A stretch of DNA of 64,000 nucleotides, taken from positions 62,001 through 126,000 of the forward strand of contig CAMYJG010000001.1 of NCBI GenBank assembly GCA_947258695.1, given 5' to 3'. Below the pieces are notes generated by a model. That model saw nothing but the letters and a program-made list of their open reading frames with translations. It did not search any database and was not told the origin of the DNA. The number at the start of each line of letters is the position of its first letter. Positions within the stretch are counted from its first letter, which is position 1. The DNA is from an uncultured Ectothiorhodospiraceae bacterium (lineage in GTDB: Bacteria; Pseudomonadota; Gammaproteobacteria; UBA6429; Thiohalophilaceae). Shown here piece after piece: positions 54,267-63,552 of the stretch. The translations under genes were made by a program, and so were the position numbers.

Positions 54267-56588
54267 TTAATCATCTGATTTAGTAAAGACTTGTTGTAAC
54301 TCTGCTTTATTCGCTTGCGGAGCAGGAGCTGGTGCAGTGGCTTCCTTCTTAGCTGATTCAACAACTTTAGGTTTAGTATCCTGAGGTTTTGCATCAGCAA
54401 CCTTGCTTATAGTCTCAACAACATTAGTCGGCGCTTTTGTTTCAACTTGAGTCATAGCGGGTTTTTCAGTCTTTACCTTTTCTACCTGGGGTTTAGGTGT
54501 TTCATGAAAAACGGGGGCATCAGGCTTCGTTTCACCGGGTTTCGTTGCTGGTGCTGACTGCTTTGCCGCGCTCTGTTGTGCAACAGCTGCAGGCTTGTTT
54601 TCAGTTTTAGCTTTATTAGCCTCCTGCTGATTAGGTGCCGCCGCTTTATTTTCAGCAGAACTTACCTGTTGGTTTGCACTTTCATTTTGATTACGCCCAC
54701 CACGGCGACGGCCGCCACGCTTACCACGACGATTTTGAGATTGTGACTGATTAGCATCTTGTTTATTGCCTTTAGTCTCTTTTTTATCACGTGGCTCATG
54801 TGTTTTTTTAGACTGCTGTTGCTTTTGCTTATTATCAGCTGCTTTACGTTGTTGCGTGTTTCCTGGACGGCGATTTTGTTGTCCGCTGCGTCGACTTTGA
54901 TTACGACCATTGTTGCGACGACGCTGTCCGTTATTAGCCGGTTTGGTTTTTTTATTTTCGTTTTCGCCAAAGAAAAAACGCCATATACGCGTTAAAATAT
55001 TCGGTTGTGTTTGTTTGGCAGCTGGTCGAGGTGAAGCCGGACTAACCGATTTAACCACAGGTTCTTCTTTTGTAACTTTACGCGTTTCAGGGGTAACTAG
55101 ATTTTCTAAACCCGGTTCTGCTGAAGTATCAATTAAGTTATAACTGCTTTGAGATGCATCTTCAGAGGACTGTTCGGTATCATCCTCCTCCCAATTTTTC
55201 ATAAACAAGGCTTCTACTTGATAGCCCGCTTGTTTTAACAAGAATGCAGCAACATCGACCGGTACCTGGGCAACAATACGTGCAGTTTTTTCTTTCATCG
55301 ATTCTTCTTCGACTATGCGAAGAATCGATAATGCACTCGACTCAATTCCTCGAATCGTACCTTGACCACTACAACGTGGACACACTAACTGACTGGATTC
55401 GCCTAAAGATGAACGTAAACGCTGACGAGACATTTCAAGTAAGCCAAACCTGGAAATACGGCCAACCTGAACACGTGCTCGATCAAGTTTTAATGCGTCA
55501 CGCATTCTATTTTCAACTTCACGTTGATTTTTAGCCGGTGTCATATCAATGAAATCAATAACAACCAGCCCACCTAAGTCACGTAATCTTAACTGACGCG
55601 CAATTTCATCTGCTGCTTCAAGATTTGTATTTAGTGCAGTTTCCTCAATATCTCCGCCTTTTGTTGCACGTGCAGAGTTAATATCAATAGAGATTAAGGC
55701 TTCGGTATGATCAATAACTAACGAGCCACCTGATGGTAACCGAACTTCACGTTGAAAAGCCGACTCTATTTGGGTCTCTATCTGGTAACGGGTAAATAAG
55801 GGAACCGGATCATCATAGAGTTTAATTTTATGCAGATTATTTGGCATAACCTGCTCCATAAACTGACGTGCCTGCTCATAGATAGAGGGCTCATCAATGA
55901 TGACTTCATTTATATCGCTGCGGAAGTAGTCACGAATGGTTCTGGTGATTAAACTGCTTTCCTGGTAAATCAAGAAAGGAGCTGGGCGATCTTTCGATGC
56001 ACTATCAATTGAACCCCACAGGTTCATCAAGTAATCTAAATCCCACTGAAGTTCTTCAACACTTTTGCCAATACCCGCAGTACGAATAATTAATCCCATA
56101 TCAGATGGAATATCCAGTGCTGCCAGTGCATCACGTGCTTCACTACGCGCTTCACCTTCAATTCGTCGTGATACCCCACCGGCTCGAGGGTTATTTGGCA
56201 TTAAAACGGAGTAACGACCAGCAAGGCTGATAAATGTCGTTAGCGCGGCACCTTTATTGCCACGTTCTTCCTTGGCCACCTGTATAACGATTTCCTGACC
56301 TTCACGAACCACTTCTTTGATATTGACGCGCCCCGATATATCGACGCCTTCTTTGAAATAGATACGGGAAATTTCTTTGAGGGGCAAAAACCCATGGCGC
56401 TCAGATCCATAATCAACAAACGCGGCTTCTAAGCTGGGTTCGACTCGGGTGATTTTGCCTTTGTAGATATTGGACTTCTTGGTTTCGCGGATTGCGGTTT
56501 CGATGTCCAGGTCATATAAACGTTGGCCATCAACCAACGCCACACGCAACTCTTCTGACTGAGTTGCATTAAATAGCATTCTCTTCAT
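54267..56588 (-). CDS. rne: Ribonuclease E
   Basis: 773 residues. N-terminal catalytic half is complete: S1 domain ([25 protein letters not shown]), 5'-sensor region, DNase I-like metal site Asp residues in [20 protein letters not shown] and [21 protein letters not shown], and the Zn-link CPRCSGQG. The C-terminal half is Arg/Gln/Asn-rich and disordered, with [15 protein letters not shown], and shorter than the roughly 1061 residues of E. coli. It is the main endonuclease for mRNA decay and rRNA/tRNA processing and scaffolds the degradosome. Divergent from rluC as in E. coli. Confidence 0.97.
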   Translation of the reverse strand: MKRMLFNATQSEELRVALVDGQRLYDLDIETAIRETKKSNIYKGKITRVEPSLEAAFVDYGSERHGFLPLKEISRIYFKEGVDISGRVNIKEVVREGQEIVIQVAKEERGNKGAALTTFISLAGRYSVLMPNNPRAGGVSRRIEGEARSEARDALAALDIPSDMGLIIRTAGIGKSVEELQWDLDYLMNLWGSIDSASKDRPAPFLIYQESSLITRTIRDYFRSDINEVIIDEPSIYEQARQFMEQVMPNNLHKIKLYDDPVPLFTRYQIETQIESAFQREVRLPSGGSLVIDHTEALISIDINSARATKGGDIEETALNTNLEAADEIARQLRLRDLGGLVVIDFIDMTPAKNQREVENRMRDALKLDRARVQVGRISRFGLLEMSRQRLRSSLGESSQLVCPRCSGQGTIRGIESSALSILRIVEEESMKEKTARIVAQVPVDVAAFLLKQAGYQVEALFMKNWEEDDTEQSSEDASQSSYNLIDTSAEPGLENLVTPETRKVTKEEPVVKSVSPASPRPAAKQTQPNILTRIWRFFFGENENKKTKPANNGQRRRNNGRNQSRRSGQQNRRPGNTQQRKAADNKQKQQQSKKTHEPRDKKETKGNKQDANQSQSQNRRGKRGGRRRGGRNQNESANQQVSSAENKAAAPNQQEANKAKTENKPAAVAQQSAAKQSAPATKPGETKPDAPVFHETPKPQVEKVKTEKPAMTQVETKAPTNVVETISKVADAKPQDTKPKVVESAKKEATAPAPAPQANKAELQQVFTKSDD

Positions 56589-56976
56589 TTTTAAACCTTT
56601 ATCTGGCGCTCAACCACCGGGGGATTCGGCATAGCCGATCAGTTGGACTGTCTGTTAATTAAAACCCGCTGGTAAAAACTAATTACCTGAAAAATATCTC
56701 CAGAAGGAGTCGCCAGATTTTAATAAACTATCAGTCTCCACCGGCCTGTTTCGATTCTGGCCGTGGGAGCGCAGTTAATATTTTTTACGTACCTCCTGCA
56801 AACAGAATTAATGTGATGCAGGAGCTCTTTCTTCTATCAACATCCGATTACATCGAATGTTGCTAAACTCTCTATTCGGTGTTTATAAAATTTGCTGCTA
56901 TCACAACCTCAGAAAAACAGATCAAGTGATATGCAAACCGGAATAATTTTGCGTGTAATTCCAAACACTTGTATTC
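56589..56976 (-). promoter_or_regulatory. Structured 5' leader of rne
   Basis: The roughly 380-nt leader transcribed from about 56970 contains three strong hairpins: 56736-56769 (11-nt arms, 2 mismatches, outer CTCC/GGAG), 56793-56824 (perfect CTCCTGCA/TGCAGGAG) and 56838-56862 (CAACATCCGAT/ATCGAATGTTG with one mismatch). E. coli rne has a similar 361-nt leader whose hairpins mediate feedback by RNase E; here the same is inferred by position and structure. No gene is seen here. Confidence 0.6.
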
Positions 56977-57005
56977 AATATACCAGTGTTAGCTTGAAGC
57001 ATCAA
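56977..57005 (-). promoter_or_regulatory. Candidate sigma70 promoter for rne
   Basis: On the minus strand TTGATG, a 17-nt spacer, then TATATT. This predicts transcription from about 56970, giving the leader above. On the plus strand, TACAAT at 57034-57039 could serve rluC with a very short leader. Confidence 0.5.
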
Positions 57006-57045
57006 CGCTTGATTTAACTGGCTTTAATCCTGATACAATAGATAA

Positions 57046-58032
57046 ATGACAGCAAACCATCAAAAATCTCCCGCTAGCGCAACGCCAAAAGTCCAATTTG
57101 TCGAGATTAGCGCCGATCATGCAGGGCAGCGTATCGATAATTACCTATTATGCAAATTAAAGGGCGTTCCTAAGAGCATGGTATATCGAATATTGCGTAA
57201 AGGAGAGGTCAGGGTCAATAAAGGGCGTATTAAGCCAGAGTATCGCCTGAAACAGGGAGATTTGGTTAGAATTCCACCAGTTCGCCAATCTGAGAAAAAA
57301 ACAGGTGGTAAAGCGTCTGATGCGGTACTACGGGATATTGAGTCCCGAATTCTATATGAAGATAAGCGAATACTTGTTATTAATAAGCCTTCTGGGCTCG
57401 CGGTCCATGGTGGTAGTGGCCTCAGTTACGGTCTAATTGAGACATTACGAGAACTTCGACCAAATGATAAACAACTTGAACTGGTTCATCGCTTGGACAG
57501 GGATACCTCGGGCTGCCTGATTGTGGCTAAAAAGCGTAGTGCATTAAGACGACTACATGAACAATTACGCGAAGGTTCGATGGACAAACGTTATCTGGCC
57601 TTACTAAAAGGTAAATGGGAGGGCACCAGTAAATGGGTAGATGCACCTTTATTGAAAAATGTCATTCGCTCTGGTGAGCGTTTAGTTTTTGTCGATGAAA
57701 AAGGTAAAGATGCGCGTACCCAATTTATTCCATTTTCGGTTGCTAAAGAAGCCAGCTTGATGGAAGTAAAACTTGATACTGGACGTACACACCAAATCAG
57801 GGTGCATGCTCAACACTTGGGATACCCTATTGCCGGTGATAGTAAATATGGTGACGATGAATTTAATCGAGAATTAAAAAAAATAGGACTCAAGCGGTTG
57901 TTCTTACATGCCTTTTCTCTGAGATTCCACTTACCTGACGTAGAAACCGGAGAAAATGTCCCCATTAAGGTAGAAGCACCACTCGATGATAAATTGTTAA
58001 AAGTATTAAAAAAACTTGAAATTGAAGTATGA
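57046..58032 (+). CDS. rluC: 23S rRNA pseudouridine synthase RluC
   Basis: 328 residues. S4 RNA-binding domain (QRIDNYLLCKLKGVPKSMVYRILRKGEVRVNKGRIKPEYRLKQGD) and a catalytic domain with the family motif HRLDRDTSGCLIVAKK including the catalytic Asp. Isomerises uridines near positions 955, 2504 and 2580 of 23S rRNA in E. coli; the divergent pairing with rne supports RluC over RluD. Confidence 0.95.
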   Translation: MTANHQKSPASATPKVQFVEISADHAGQRIDNYLLCKLKGVPKSMVYRILRKGEVRVNKGRIKPEYRLKQGDLVRIPPVRQSEKKTGGKASDAVLRDIESRILYEDKRILVINKPSGLAVHGGSGLSYGLIETLRELRPNDKQLELVHRLDRDTSGCLIVAKKRSALRRLHEQLREGSMDKRYLALLKGKWEGTSKWVDAPLLKNVIRSGERLVFVDEKGKDARTQFIPFSVAKEASLMEVKLDTGRTHQIRVHAQHLGYPIAGDSKYGDDEFNRELKKIGLKRLFLHAFSLRFHLPDVETGENVPIKVEAPLDDKLLKVLKKLEIEV

Positions 58033-58045
58033 AGGCTGAATTACT

Positions 58046-58699
58046 GTGAATCACAATGCTAAACTGATTGTATTTGACTGGGATGGAACTCTGATGGACT
58101 CAGCTGCTCATATTGTCTCATGTTTAAATAATGCAATAACAGAACTTGATTTAGCACCGAAGACCACCGATGAACTTAAAAACATTATTGGTTTAGGATT
58201 ACGCGAAGCTTTATTTGCTCTCTATCCAAATGCCAGTGACAATGAACTGACAGAGCTTGTGGCACGTTACCGTGAACATTTTTTCGATCAAAAAGCCGAT
58301 CCTTGTGAGTTATTTGCCGGTGCACGTGAATTAGTGGAAGAATTAAATACAAACGAATACTTTTTAGCTGTTGCCACAGGAAAAGGGCGCAATGGGCTAG
58401 ATAAGGTCTTAAATGAAACCGGTATGGCTGAGTTTTTTCCTGTAACCCGGTGTGCCGACGAATCACACTCAAAACCGCACCCTCAAATGCTACTGGAAAT
58501 CATTGATTATTACGGTGTTAATCCGAAAGACACCATAATGGTTGGTGACTCTGAATATGATTTACTCATGGCCAATAACGCACAAACTCATTCAGTTGCA
58601 GTCAGTTACGGCGTGCATGAAAAACAACGTTTGCTTGATTGCCAACCATTAACTTGTTTGGATAACATGCAAGAGCTACATCAATGGCTGTTAAACTAA
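58046..58699 (+). CDS. HAD-superfamily phosphatase (phosphoglycolate phosphatase-like)
   Basis: 217 residues, GTG start. Motif I VFDWDGTLMDSA, motif II VATGKGRNGLDKVL, and motif III/IV KPHPQMLLEI with MVGDSEYDLLMANNA. This HAD gene lies between rluC and sppA in Pseudomonas too. The substrate cannot be set from sequence. Confidence 0.93.
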   Translation: MNHNAKLIVFDWDGTLMDSAAHIVSCLNNAITELDLAPKTTDELKNIIGLGLREALFALYPNASDNELTELVARYREHFFDQKADPCELFAGARELVEELNTNEYFLAVATGKGRNGLDKVLNETGMAEFFPVTRCADESHSKPHPQMLLEIIDYYGVNPKDTIMVGDSEYDLLMANNAQTHSVAVSYGVHEKQRLLDCQPLTCLDNMQELHQWLLN

Positions 58700-58727
58700 A
58701 ACCTAAAGATACTTGTAATTAAATAAC

Positions 58728-59717
58728 ATGAAAACATTTTTTAAAAAATTAAAGGATAAACTCAGCATGACTGATGAGCTAAAAAATTCAAGTAAAGAAG
58801 AATGGCAATCTGAGGTTATCAGTAAACTGGCTTTTGCCGCTGTCAATGAGCAACGACGTGCACGACGTTGGGGTATCTTTTTTAAAGCTCTGTTCTTTAT
58901 CTATTTACTAGTTTTGTTAATTACCGCCATGTCTGGCCCTGATGGTAGTAGTAATTTAAGTAAAGCCAGTGTTCATACTGCACTAATAGAAGTACAGGGT
59001 GTAATAGCTGATGGTGCAGAAGCGAGTGCAGATAATATTATCCAGGGACTACGGGCAGCCTTTAAAGAGCCTAAAGCCAAAGCAATAATATTACGTATAA
59101 ACAGTCCTGGAGGTAGCCCGGTACAAGCCGGCTATGTTTACGATGAAGTTAAACGCCTACGTAAAAAACATACCAACAAAAAAGTCTATGCCGTGGTAAC
59201 CGATATGTGTGCATCGGGTGGCTATTATATCGCAGTTGCTGCCGATGAAATTTATGCCGACAAAGCCAGTATCGTTGGCTCAATCGGTGTTTTAATGAAT
59301 GGCTTTGGATTTACTAAAGCAATGGAAAAAATGGGTGTGGAGCGCCGCTTATATACTGCAGGTGAAAGCAAAGGGTTTCTTGATCCTTTTTCAGAAGTTA
59401 AGCAATCAGATAAACAACACATACAATCCTTACTAGGTACAATTCATAAACAATTTATTGATACGGTAAAAGAAGGCCGTGGTAAAAAGCTGGTTACAGA
59501 TGAAAATCTATTTTCTGGTTTAATCTGGACAGGAGAAGAGAGTGTGGCGCTAGGTTTAACAGATGGCCTGGGTAGTAGTAGTTTTGTTGCCCGTGAAATC
59601 ATTGAAGCTGAAAAAATTATTGATTACACGCCAAGACCAAATTACCTGGATCGTTTTGCAGATCGTTTAGGTGTTGCCATGGCGGGAATATTTGAACGTC
59701 AGTTTAATTTGAAGTAA
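58728..59717 (+). CDS. sppA: S49 signal peptide peptidase SppA (short form)
   Basis: 329 residues. One N-terminal membrane helix (FFKALFFIYLLVLLITAMSG), then the protease domain: INSPGGSPVQAGYVYDE, the nucleophile Ser in MCASGGYYIAVAADEIYADKASIVGSIGV, and the catalytic Lys in GESKGFLDPFS. It digests cleaved signal peptides in the membrane. A perfect 13-nt hairpin follows the stop. Confidence 0.94.
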   Translation: MKTFFKKLKDKLSMTDELKNSSKEEWQSEVISKLAFAAVNEQRRARRWGIFFKALFFIYLLVLLITAMSGPDGSSNLSKASVHTALIEVQGVIADGAEASADNIIQGLRAAFKEPKAKAIILRINSPGGSPVQAGYVYDEVKRLRKKHTNKKVYAVVTDMCASGGYYIAVAADEIYADKASIVGSIGVLMNGFGFTKAMEKMGVERRLYTAGESKGFLDPFSEVKQSDKQHIQSLLGTIHKQFIDTVKEGRGKKLVTDENLFSGLIWTGEESVALGLTDGLGSSSFVAREIIEAEKIIDYTPRPNYLDRFADRLGVAMAGIFERQFNLK

Positions 59718-59727
59718 TTAAATTTAT

Positions 59728-59756
59728 AGAGATAGATCTAGAATAGATCTATCTCT
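59728..59756. repeat. Perfect 13-bp inverted repeat after sppA
   Basis: AGAGATAGATCTA, GAA, TAGATCTATCTCT is a 13-bp perfect stem with a 3-nt loop. No T run follows in either direction. It ends the sppA region and overlaps the stop codon of the small minus-strand ORF. Confidence 0.6.
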
Positions 59757-59923
59757 CCACTCGCTGCTTCATCGGTACTTTCAAAACGTCTTTTCTCATC
59801 AACTAATTTACTTAGCAAATCTAATAAAGATAAACTGGAAGCTTCAGCATGCTGCATATTAAGTAATAGTTGCTCTTGAATTTCACTATTGGTTTTCCAG
59901 TTTCCTCCAAGCATATTAATCAA
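59738..59923 (-). CDS. Small hypothetical ORF (about 58-61 residues)
   Basis: From an ATG at 59914 (58 residues) or a TTG at 59923 it encodes a soluble, helical protein (QLLLNMQHAEASSLSLLDLLSKLVDEKRRFE, acidic ending GEIDLF). No family recognised. Amphipathic periodicity looks like real coding, but there is no clear ribosome binding site. Confidence 0.35.
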   Translation of the reverse strand: MINMLGGNWKTNSEIQEQLLLNMQHAEASSLSLLDLLSKLVDEKRRFESTDEAASGEIDLF

Positions 59924-60047
59924 TACATAAATATAAAGATGAGAAAATAAAGTTGATTTTTAACGACTTTCTGTCAACCATTCTTAGCTAGCTGCGTTTT
60001 ATTTATATTAATAAGAATTTAATAAATTGTTTTTCGGGAGATTTTTC

Positions 60048-60875
60048 GTGCTAAAGAAGTTCATTTTAATCATAATCCCTTGTTTTTTAATAATTTTTAC
60101 AACTTCAGCAAATGAGCGTAATACAACGCTTAGTTTAGAGGTGGGAAAAGATGAACAAGGCAACACCAATTCTATGCTCAGCGCTGATCTCACGCTCAAC
60201 AAGAAAATGCATGTATTTTTTGGTGTCGGAAACAGCAAAACTCCGTCGGGTAATGACGTTATTGATAATAACCTGGCGTTTGTAGGTTTATCGAACAGGT
60301 TTACTCAAGATTGGAAATTAACGGGAATGATTGAGTACTCTGGATTAAAAGATGCATTTACCATGGTCTCAACAAGTGCTGCAATGCGATATAGTCATCC
60401 AAATGTATTTGTTGAATTAGTGCCTGCTTTTAGACGTATTCGGCTAACGACACTCGGCAACAGGCAATTAATTGTCAACAGTACGGCGCTTGGTGTTAAA
60501 TCGGGTGTTTATTTAGGTGATCATTTTCGCTTAAGTGGTAGTGCATATTCATACAATTATTCCAGTGATGTGAGCAAACTTGCATCTTTTAATAGCATTC
60601 GTTTTTTTGATTTTAAAACTTTATTTCTCTCTTCAGGCTTACTTAAAGAATCATATAATATTGAAACCGGTTTAGATTTTAATAGTTTTTCCATATCGGC
60701 TGGAAAAAACCACAGCGTTTCCGCAATCGATTTTACGGATAGCGATTATGGCTATTTAGTACTGGATTACTTTTTTTCAGATGCCTGGAGTATGAGTGTG
60801 TTGGCTGGAAAATATGAGGACATACCAGAAGATGAAAATAATTTTTCGTCTTTAAGGGTAAATTATTCCTTTTAG
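60048..60875 (+). CDS. Orphan outer-membrane beta-barrel protein
   Basis: The GTG at 60048 with CGGGAG 7 nt upstream is preferred over the track TTG at 60027; this gives 275 residues. Signal peptide IIIPCFLIIFTTSA, then alternating beta strands (LSLEVGKDEQ, MHVFFGVGNS, WKLTGMIEYSGL, AAMRYSHPNVFVELVPAF), ending in aromatic SLRVNYSF, the C-terminal Phe pattern of BAM substrates. No named family recognised; function unknown. Confidence 0.8.
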   Translation: MLKKFILIIIPCFLIIFTTSANERNTTLSLEVGKDEQGNTNSMLSADLTLNKKMHVFFGVGNSKTPSGNDVIDNNLAFVGLSNRFTQDWKLTGMIEYSGLKDAFTMVSTSAAMRYSHPNVFVELVPAFRRIRLTTLGNRQLIVNSTALGVKSGVYLGDHFRLSGSAYSYNYSSDVSKLASFNSIRFFDFKTLFLSSGLLKESYNIETGLDFNSFSISAGKNHSVSAIDFTDSDYGYLVLDYFFSDAWSMSVLAGKYEDIPEDENNFSSLRVNYSF

Positions 60876-60881
60876 ATTTTG

Positions 60882-60912
60882 AACTGCTCTTTCTGTTTCA
60901 GCGAGAGCAGTT
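60882..60912. terminator. Hairpin between the beta-barrel gene and maf
   Basis: AACTGCTCT and AGAGCAGTT, perfect 9-nt arms with a 13-nt loop, sit between the convergent stops and touch the maf stop. There is no T tract, so if it terminates transcription it is not a classic intrinsic terminator. Confidence 0.4.
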
Positions 60913-61486
60913 ATAAAATAAAAAAGCTTTCATTTTCTAACATTCTGACTAATCGAATCAAAGGTAACCCCATTAAAGTATTCGGGTCGTCACCTTCGAG
61001 CTTATCAAATAAAACAATGCCTAATGCTTCTGACTTAAAACTGCCTGCGCAATTATAAGGCTGTTCTTTTTGTAAGTAGCTTTCAATGAGTTGTTCATCG
61101 AGTTCGCGAAAGACAACACTAAAAGGAACAACTTCAGATTGATATTGTTTTGTTGCTGAGTTGTACAAACAAAGCCCGGTATAAAATATCACTGTTTTAC
61201 CCGATGCTTTTTTTAATTGCTTAACTGCATTTTCATGTGTGTGTGGTTTACCCATTATTTCATTCTTGATAACTGAAACCTGATCAGAACCAATCACCAG
61301 GGCATCATCAACCTTATCGGCTATCGCTTTTGCTTTTTCAATAGATAAACGTTCAACCAGTTGTTGCGGTGTTTCATTATCACATGCAGCTTCATCTATT
61401 TCTGGTGAAGCTGTATCAAAATCAATACCCAGTTTATCCAGGATAGCTTTTCGAAAAGGGGAGGTTGATGCAAGAATAAGTTTCAT
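60911..61486 (-). CDS. Maf family nucleotide pyrophosphatase (YceF-like)
   Basis: 191 residues from the ATG at 61486; the track start at 61588 reads through the adjacent repeat element. LILASTSPFRKAILDKLGI, IDEAACDNETPQQLVERLSIEKAKAIA, IGSDQVSVI, and CAGSFKSEALGIVLFDKLEGDDPNTLMGLPL are diagnostic. Maf/YceF hydrolyses modified or canonical nucleotides (e.g. m7GTP) to prevent misincorporation. Convergent with the beta-barrel gene. Confidence 0.94.
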   Translation of the reverse strand: MKLILASTSPFRKAILDKLGIDFDTASPEIDEAACDNETPQQLVERLSIEKAKAIADKVDDALVIGSDQVSVIKNEIMGKPHTHENAVKQLKKASGKTVIFYTGLCLYNSATKQYQSEVVPFSVVFRELDEQLIESYLQKEQPYNCAGSFKSEALGIVLFDKLEGDDPNTLMGLPLIRLVRMLENESFFIL

Positions 61487-61502
61487 ATCGGGATTATAAA
61501 GA

Positions 61503-61720
61503 ATTGCCACGAAGGACACAAAGAACACCAAGAAAACATATAAAAAACCACGGGGAACACGGGGAGGGCACGGGGACATAAATTTCAAATTAAAAATTAT
61601 CTATTGCCTTCCCAGTGTACTCCGTGTGGCCCAGGCCAGTCTCTCAACTATAAGCCTCACCATTTCCCAAGTGGTTCAAGCTTTTCTTTTCTTCGTGTTC
61701 TTTGTGTCCTTCGTGGCAAT
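61503..61720. repeat. 218-bp inverted-repeat element (MITE-like or palindromic intergenic repeat)
   Basis: Outer arms of 34 nt (61503-61536 and 61687-61720) match with one mismatch; they consist of GCCACGAAGGACACAAAGAA-type sequence. Inside are tandem CACGGGGA units (61548-61577) and an imperfect counterpart (CTCCGTGTGGCC region). There is no ORF or transposase. It lies between maf and pycB, 2 nt from the pycB stop and 16 nt before the maf start. Confidence 0.75.
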
Positions 61721-61722
61721 CT

Positions 61723-63534
61723 TTAGCCAATTTCAATTAGGGTTTCATCCGGTGTGACACTATCACCCTTGGCAACATGGATTGCTGCAACAACACCTGA
61801 TATTGATGCCTGGATTTCGGTTTCCATTTTCATTGCTTCTGTAATTAATACTGGATCGCCGGCTTTTATCTCATCGCCAATATTGACCAGCACCTCTATT
61901 ATAACCCCCGGCATAGATGTCGTTATATGACCCGCTTCTGTTGCCCGAGGCCGTTTACCACTTGCCGATGATTTACGTGACTGGTTATCATCTAGCTCTA
62001 ATTCACTTAAGGTTTCAACCATGATTTCTTCAGGTACGCCATCAATACTTAAATAATACGGACGCATGTCCTGTGTTCGATGACCTGCACCGGTTAATCC
62101 AATGTGATAAGTTTCACCGTGTATAGTGACATTAAATTCTGTCGCAGCACTATGCCCATTACCATCAACGTTTGCTGGTTCAAGTGCTTCTGGAACAAGT
62201 TTACCTTTGTCACGTTCTTCTAAAAACGTACGACCTATATCAGGGAACATCGCATAGGTTAATACATCATCTTCGTTATGCGCCAGGTTACCGATTTCTT
62301 TTCTTAGTTTATCCATTTCATCAGCCAGTAAATCTGCAGGTCGACAATCAATGACATCTTCATTGCCAATTGCCATCTGTCTGACTTGCGGACTTACTTT
62401 TCCCGGCGCTTTACCATAGCGGCCTTGTAAATATAGTTTTACTTCATTGGTAATGGTCTTATAACGCTCACCGCTTAAGACATTGAGAACCGCCTGGGTA
62501 CCGACTATTTGTGAAGTCGGTGTGACTAATGGCGGATAACCGAGTTCTTTTCTAACCAACGGAATTTCGCTAAGCACATCATTCATACGAGTAAGTGCAT
62601 CCTGCTCTTTTAACTGGTTAGACAAATTAGAAATCATACCTCCCGGCACCTGGTTTACCTGAACCCGGGTATCTAGTCCTGTAAATTCACTTTCAAATTG
62701 ATGGTATTTTTTTCTTACCTCGTAAAAGTAAAAACCAATTTCCTGTAACGCAACAAGATCAAGTTCACTGTCAAACTCAGTATTTTTAAAAGCGGCGACC
62801 ATACTTTCTGTTGGAGGGTGACTGGTTCCATCAGCAAAAGAAGATATCGCCGTATCAATACCAAAAGCGCCATTTTCAACAGCCTTATATTGACAAATAC
62901 TTGATAAGCCGGAAGTAGCATGCGAATGTAAATGAACCGGGATACTCACCTGATCAACTAATGCCTTTACTAAATCAGCTGTGACCACAGGTGTTAGTAA
63001 ACCTGCCATGTCTTTAATTACAATACTGTCGCAACCCATTTTTTCCAACTCACGACCAAGACTGATAAAATACTGTAAATTGTGATCAGGGCTGGTGGTA
63101 TAACAAATTGCACCCTGAGCATGTTTATTAACTTGTTTCACCGTATCAATCGATGTTTTGATGTTACGCAAATCATTCATAGCATCGAAAATACGAAAAA
63201 CATCAATTCCATTTTCAGCAGCTTGTTTTACAAAGGCGCGAACAACATCATCAGCATAATGACGATAGCCTAATAAGTTTTGACCACGCAATAGCATTTG
63301 AAGACGGGTATTGGGTAAAGCCTGTCGAAGTAAACGTAAACGTTGCCATGGGTCTTCTTTTAAATAACGGACACATGCATCAAACGTTGCACCACCCCAA
63401 ACCTCAAGGGACCAGTAACCTATTTTATCCAGTCGATCACAGATGGGTAACATGTCTTCAGTACGCATTCGTGTTGCAATCAGTGACTGATGAGCATCAC
63501 GTAAAATAGTGTCTGTAATATTTACTTTCGACAT
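61723..63534 (-). CDS. pycB: Pyruvate carboxylase subunit B (carboxyltransferase plus biotinyl domain)
   Basis: 603 residues. Carboxyltransferase core: NITDTILRDAHQSLIATRMRTEDM, LRGQNLLGYRHYADDVV, FRIFDAMNDLRN, IKDMAGLL, HSHATSG and VPGGMISNL. After a Lys/Ser/Thr-rich link, a C-terminal biotinyl domain has EAMKMETEIQ (biotin Lys). Adjacent biotin carboxylase gene and absence of oadB/oadG in view argue for pyruvate carboxylase B, as in Pseudomonas, rather than oxaloacetate decarboxylase. Anaplerotic synthesis of oxaloacetate. Confidence 0.9.
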   Translation of the reverse strand: MSKVNITDTILRDAHQSLIATRMRTEDMLPICDRLDKIGYWSLEVWGGATFDACVRYLKEDPWQRLRLLRQALPNTRLQMLLRGQNLLGYRHYADDVVRAFVKQAAENGIDVFRIFDAMNDLRNIKTSIDTVKQVNKHAQGAICYTTSPDHNLQYFISLGRELEKMGCDSIVIKDMAGLLTPVVTADLVKALVDQVSIPVHLHSHATSGLSSICQYKAVENGAFGIDTAISSFADGTSHPPTESMVAAFKNTEFDSELDLVALQEIGFYFYEVRKKYHQFESEFTGLDTRVQVNQVPGGMISNLSNQLKEQDALTRMNDVLSEIPLVRKELGYPPLVTPTSQIVGTQAVLNVLSGERYKTITNEVKLYLQGRYGKAPGKVSPQVRQMAIGNEDVIDCRPADLLADEMDKLRKEIGNLAHNEDDVLTYAMFPDIGRTFLEERDKGKLVPEALEPANVDGNGHSAATEFNVTIHGETYHIGLTGAGHRTQDMRPYYLSIDGVPEEIMVETLSELELDDNQSRKSSASGKRPRATEAGHITTSMPGVIIEVLVNIGDEIKAGDPVLITEAMKMETEIQASISGVVAAIHVAKGDSVTPDETLIEIG

Positions 63535-63552
63535 TAACTAATTTCCTTAAGC

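Noticed and set aside
54662-54995. Several overlapping ORFs on both strands around 54.7-55.1 kb
   Set aside because: Shadows of the repetitive Arg/Gln-rich C-terminal part of rne.
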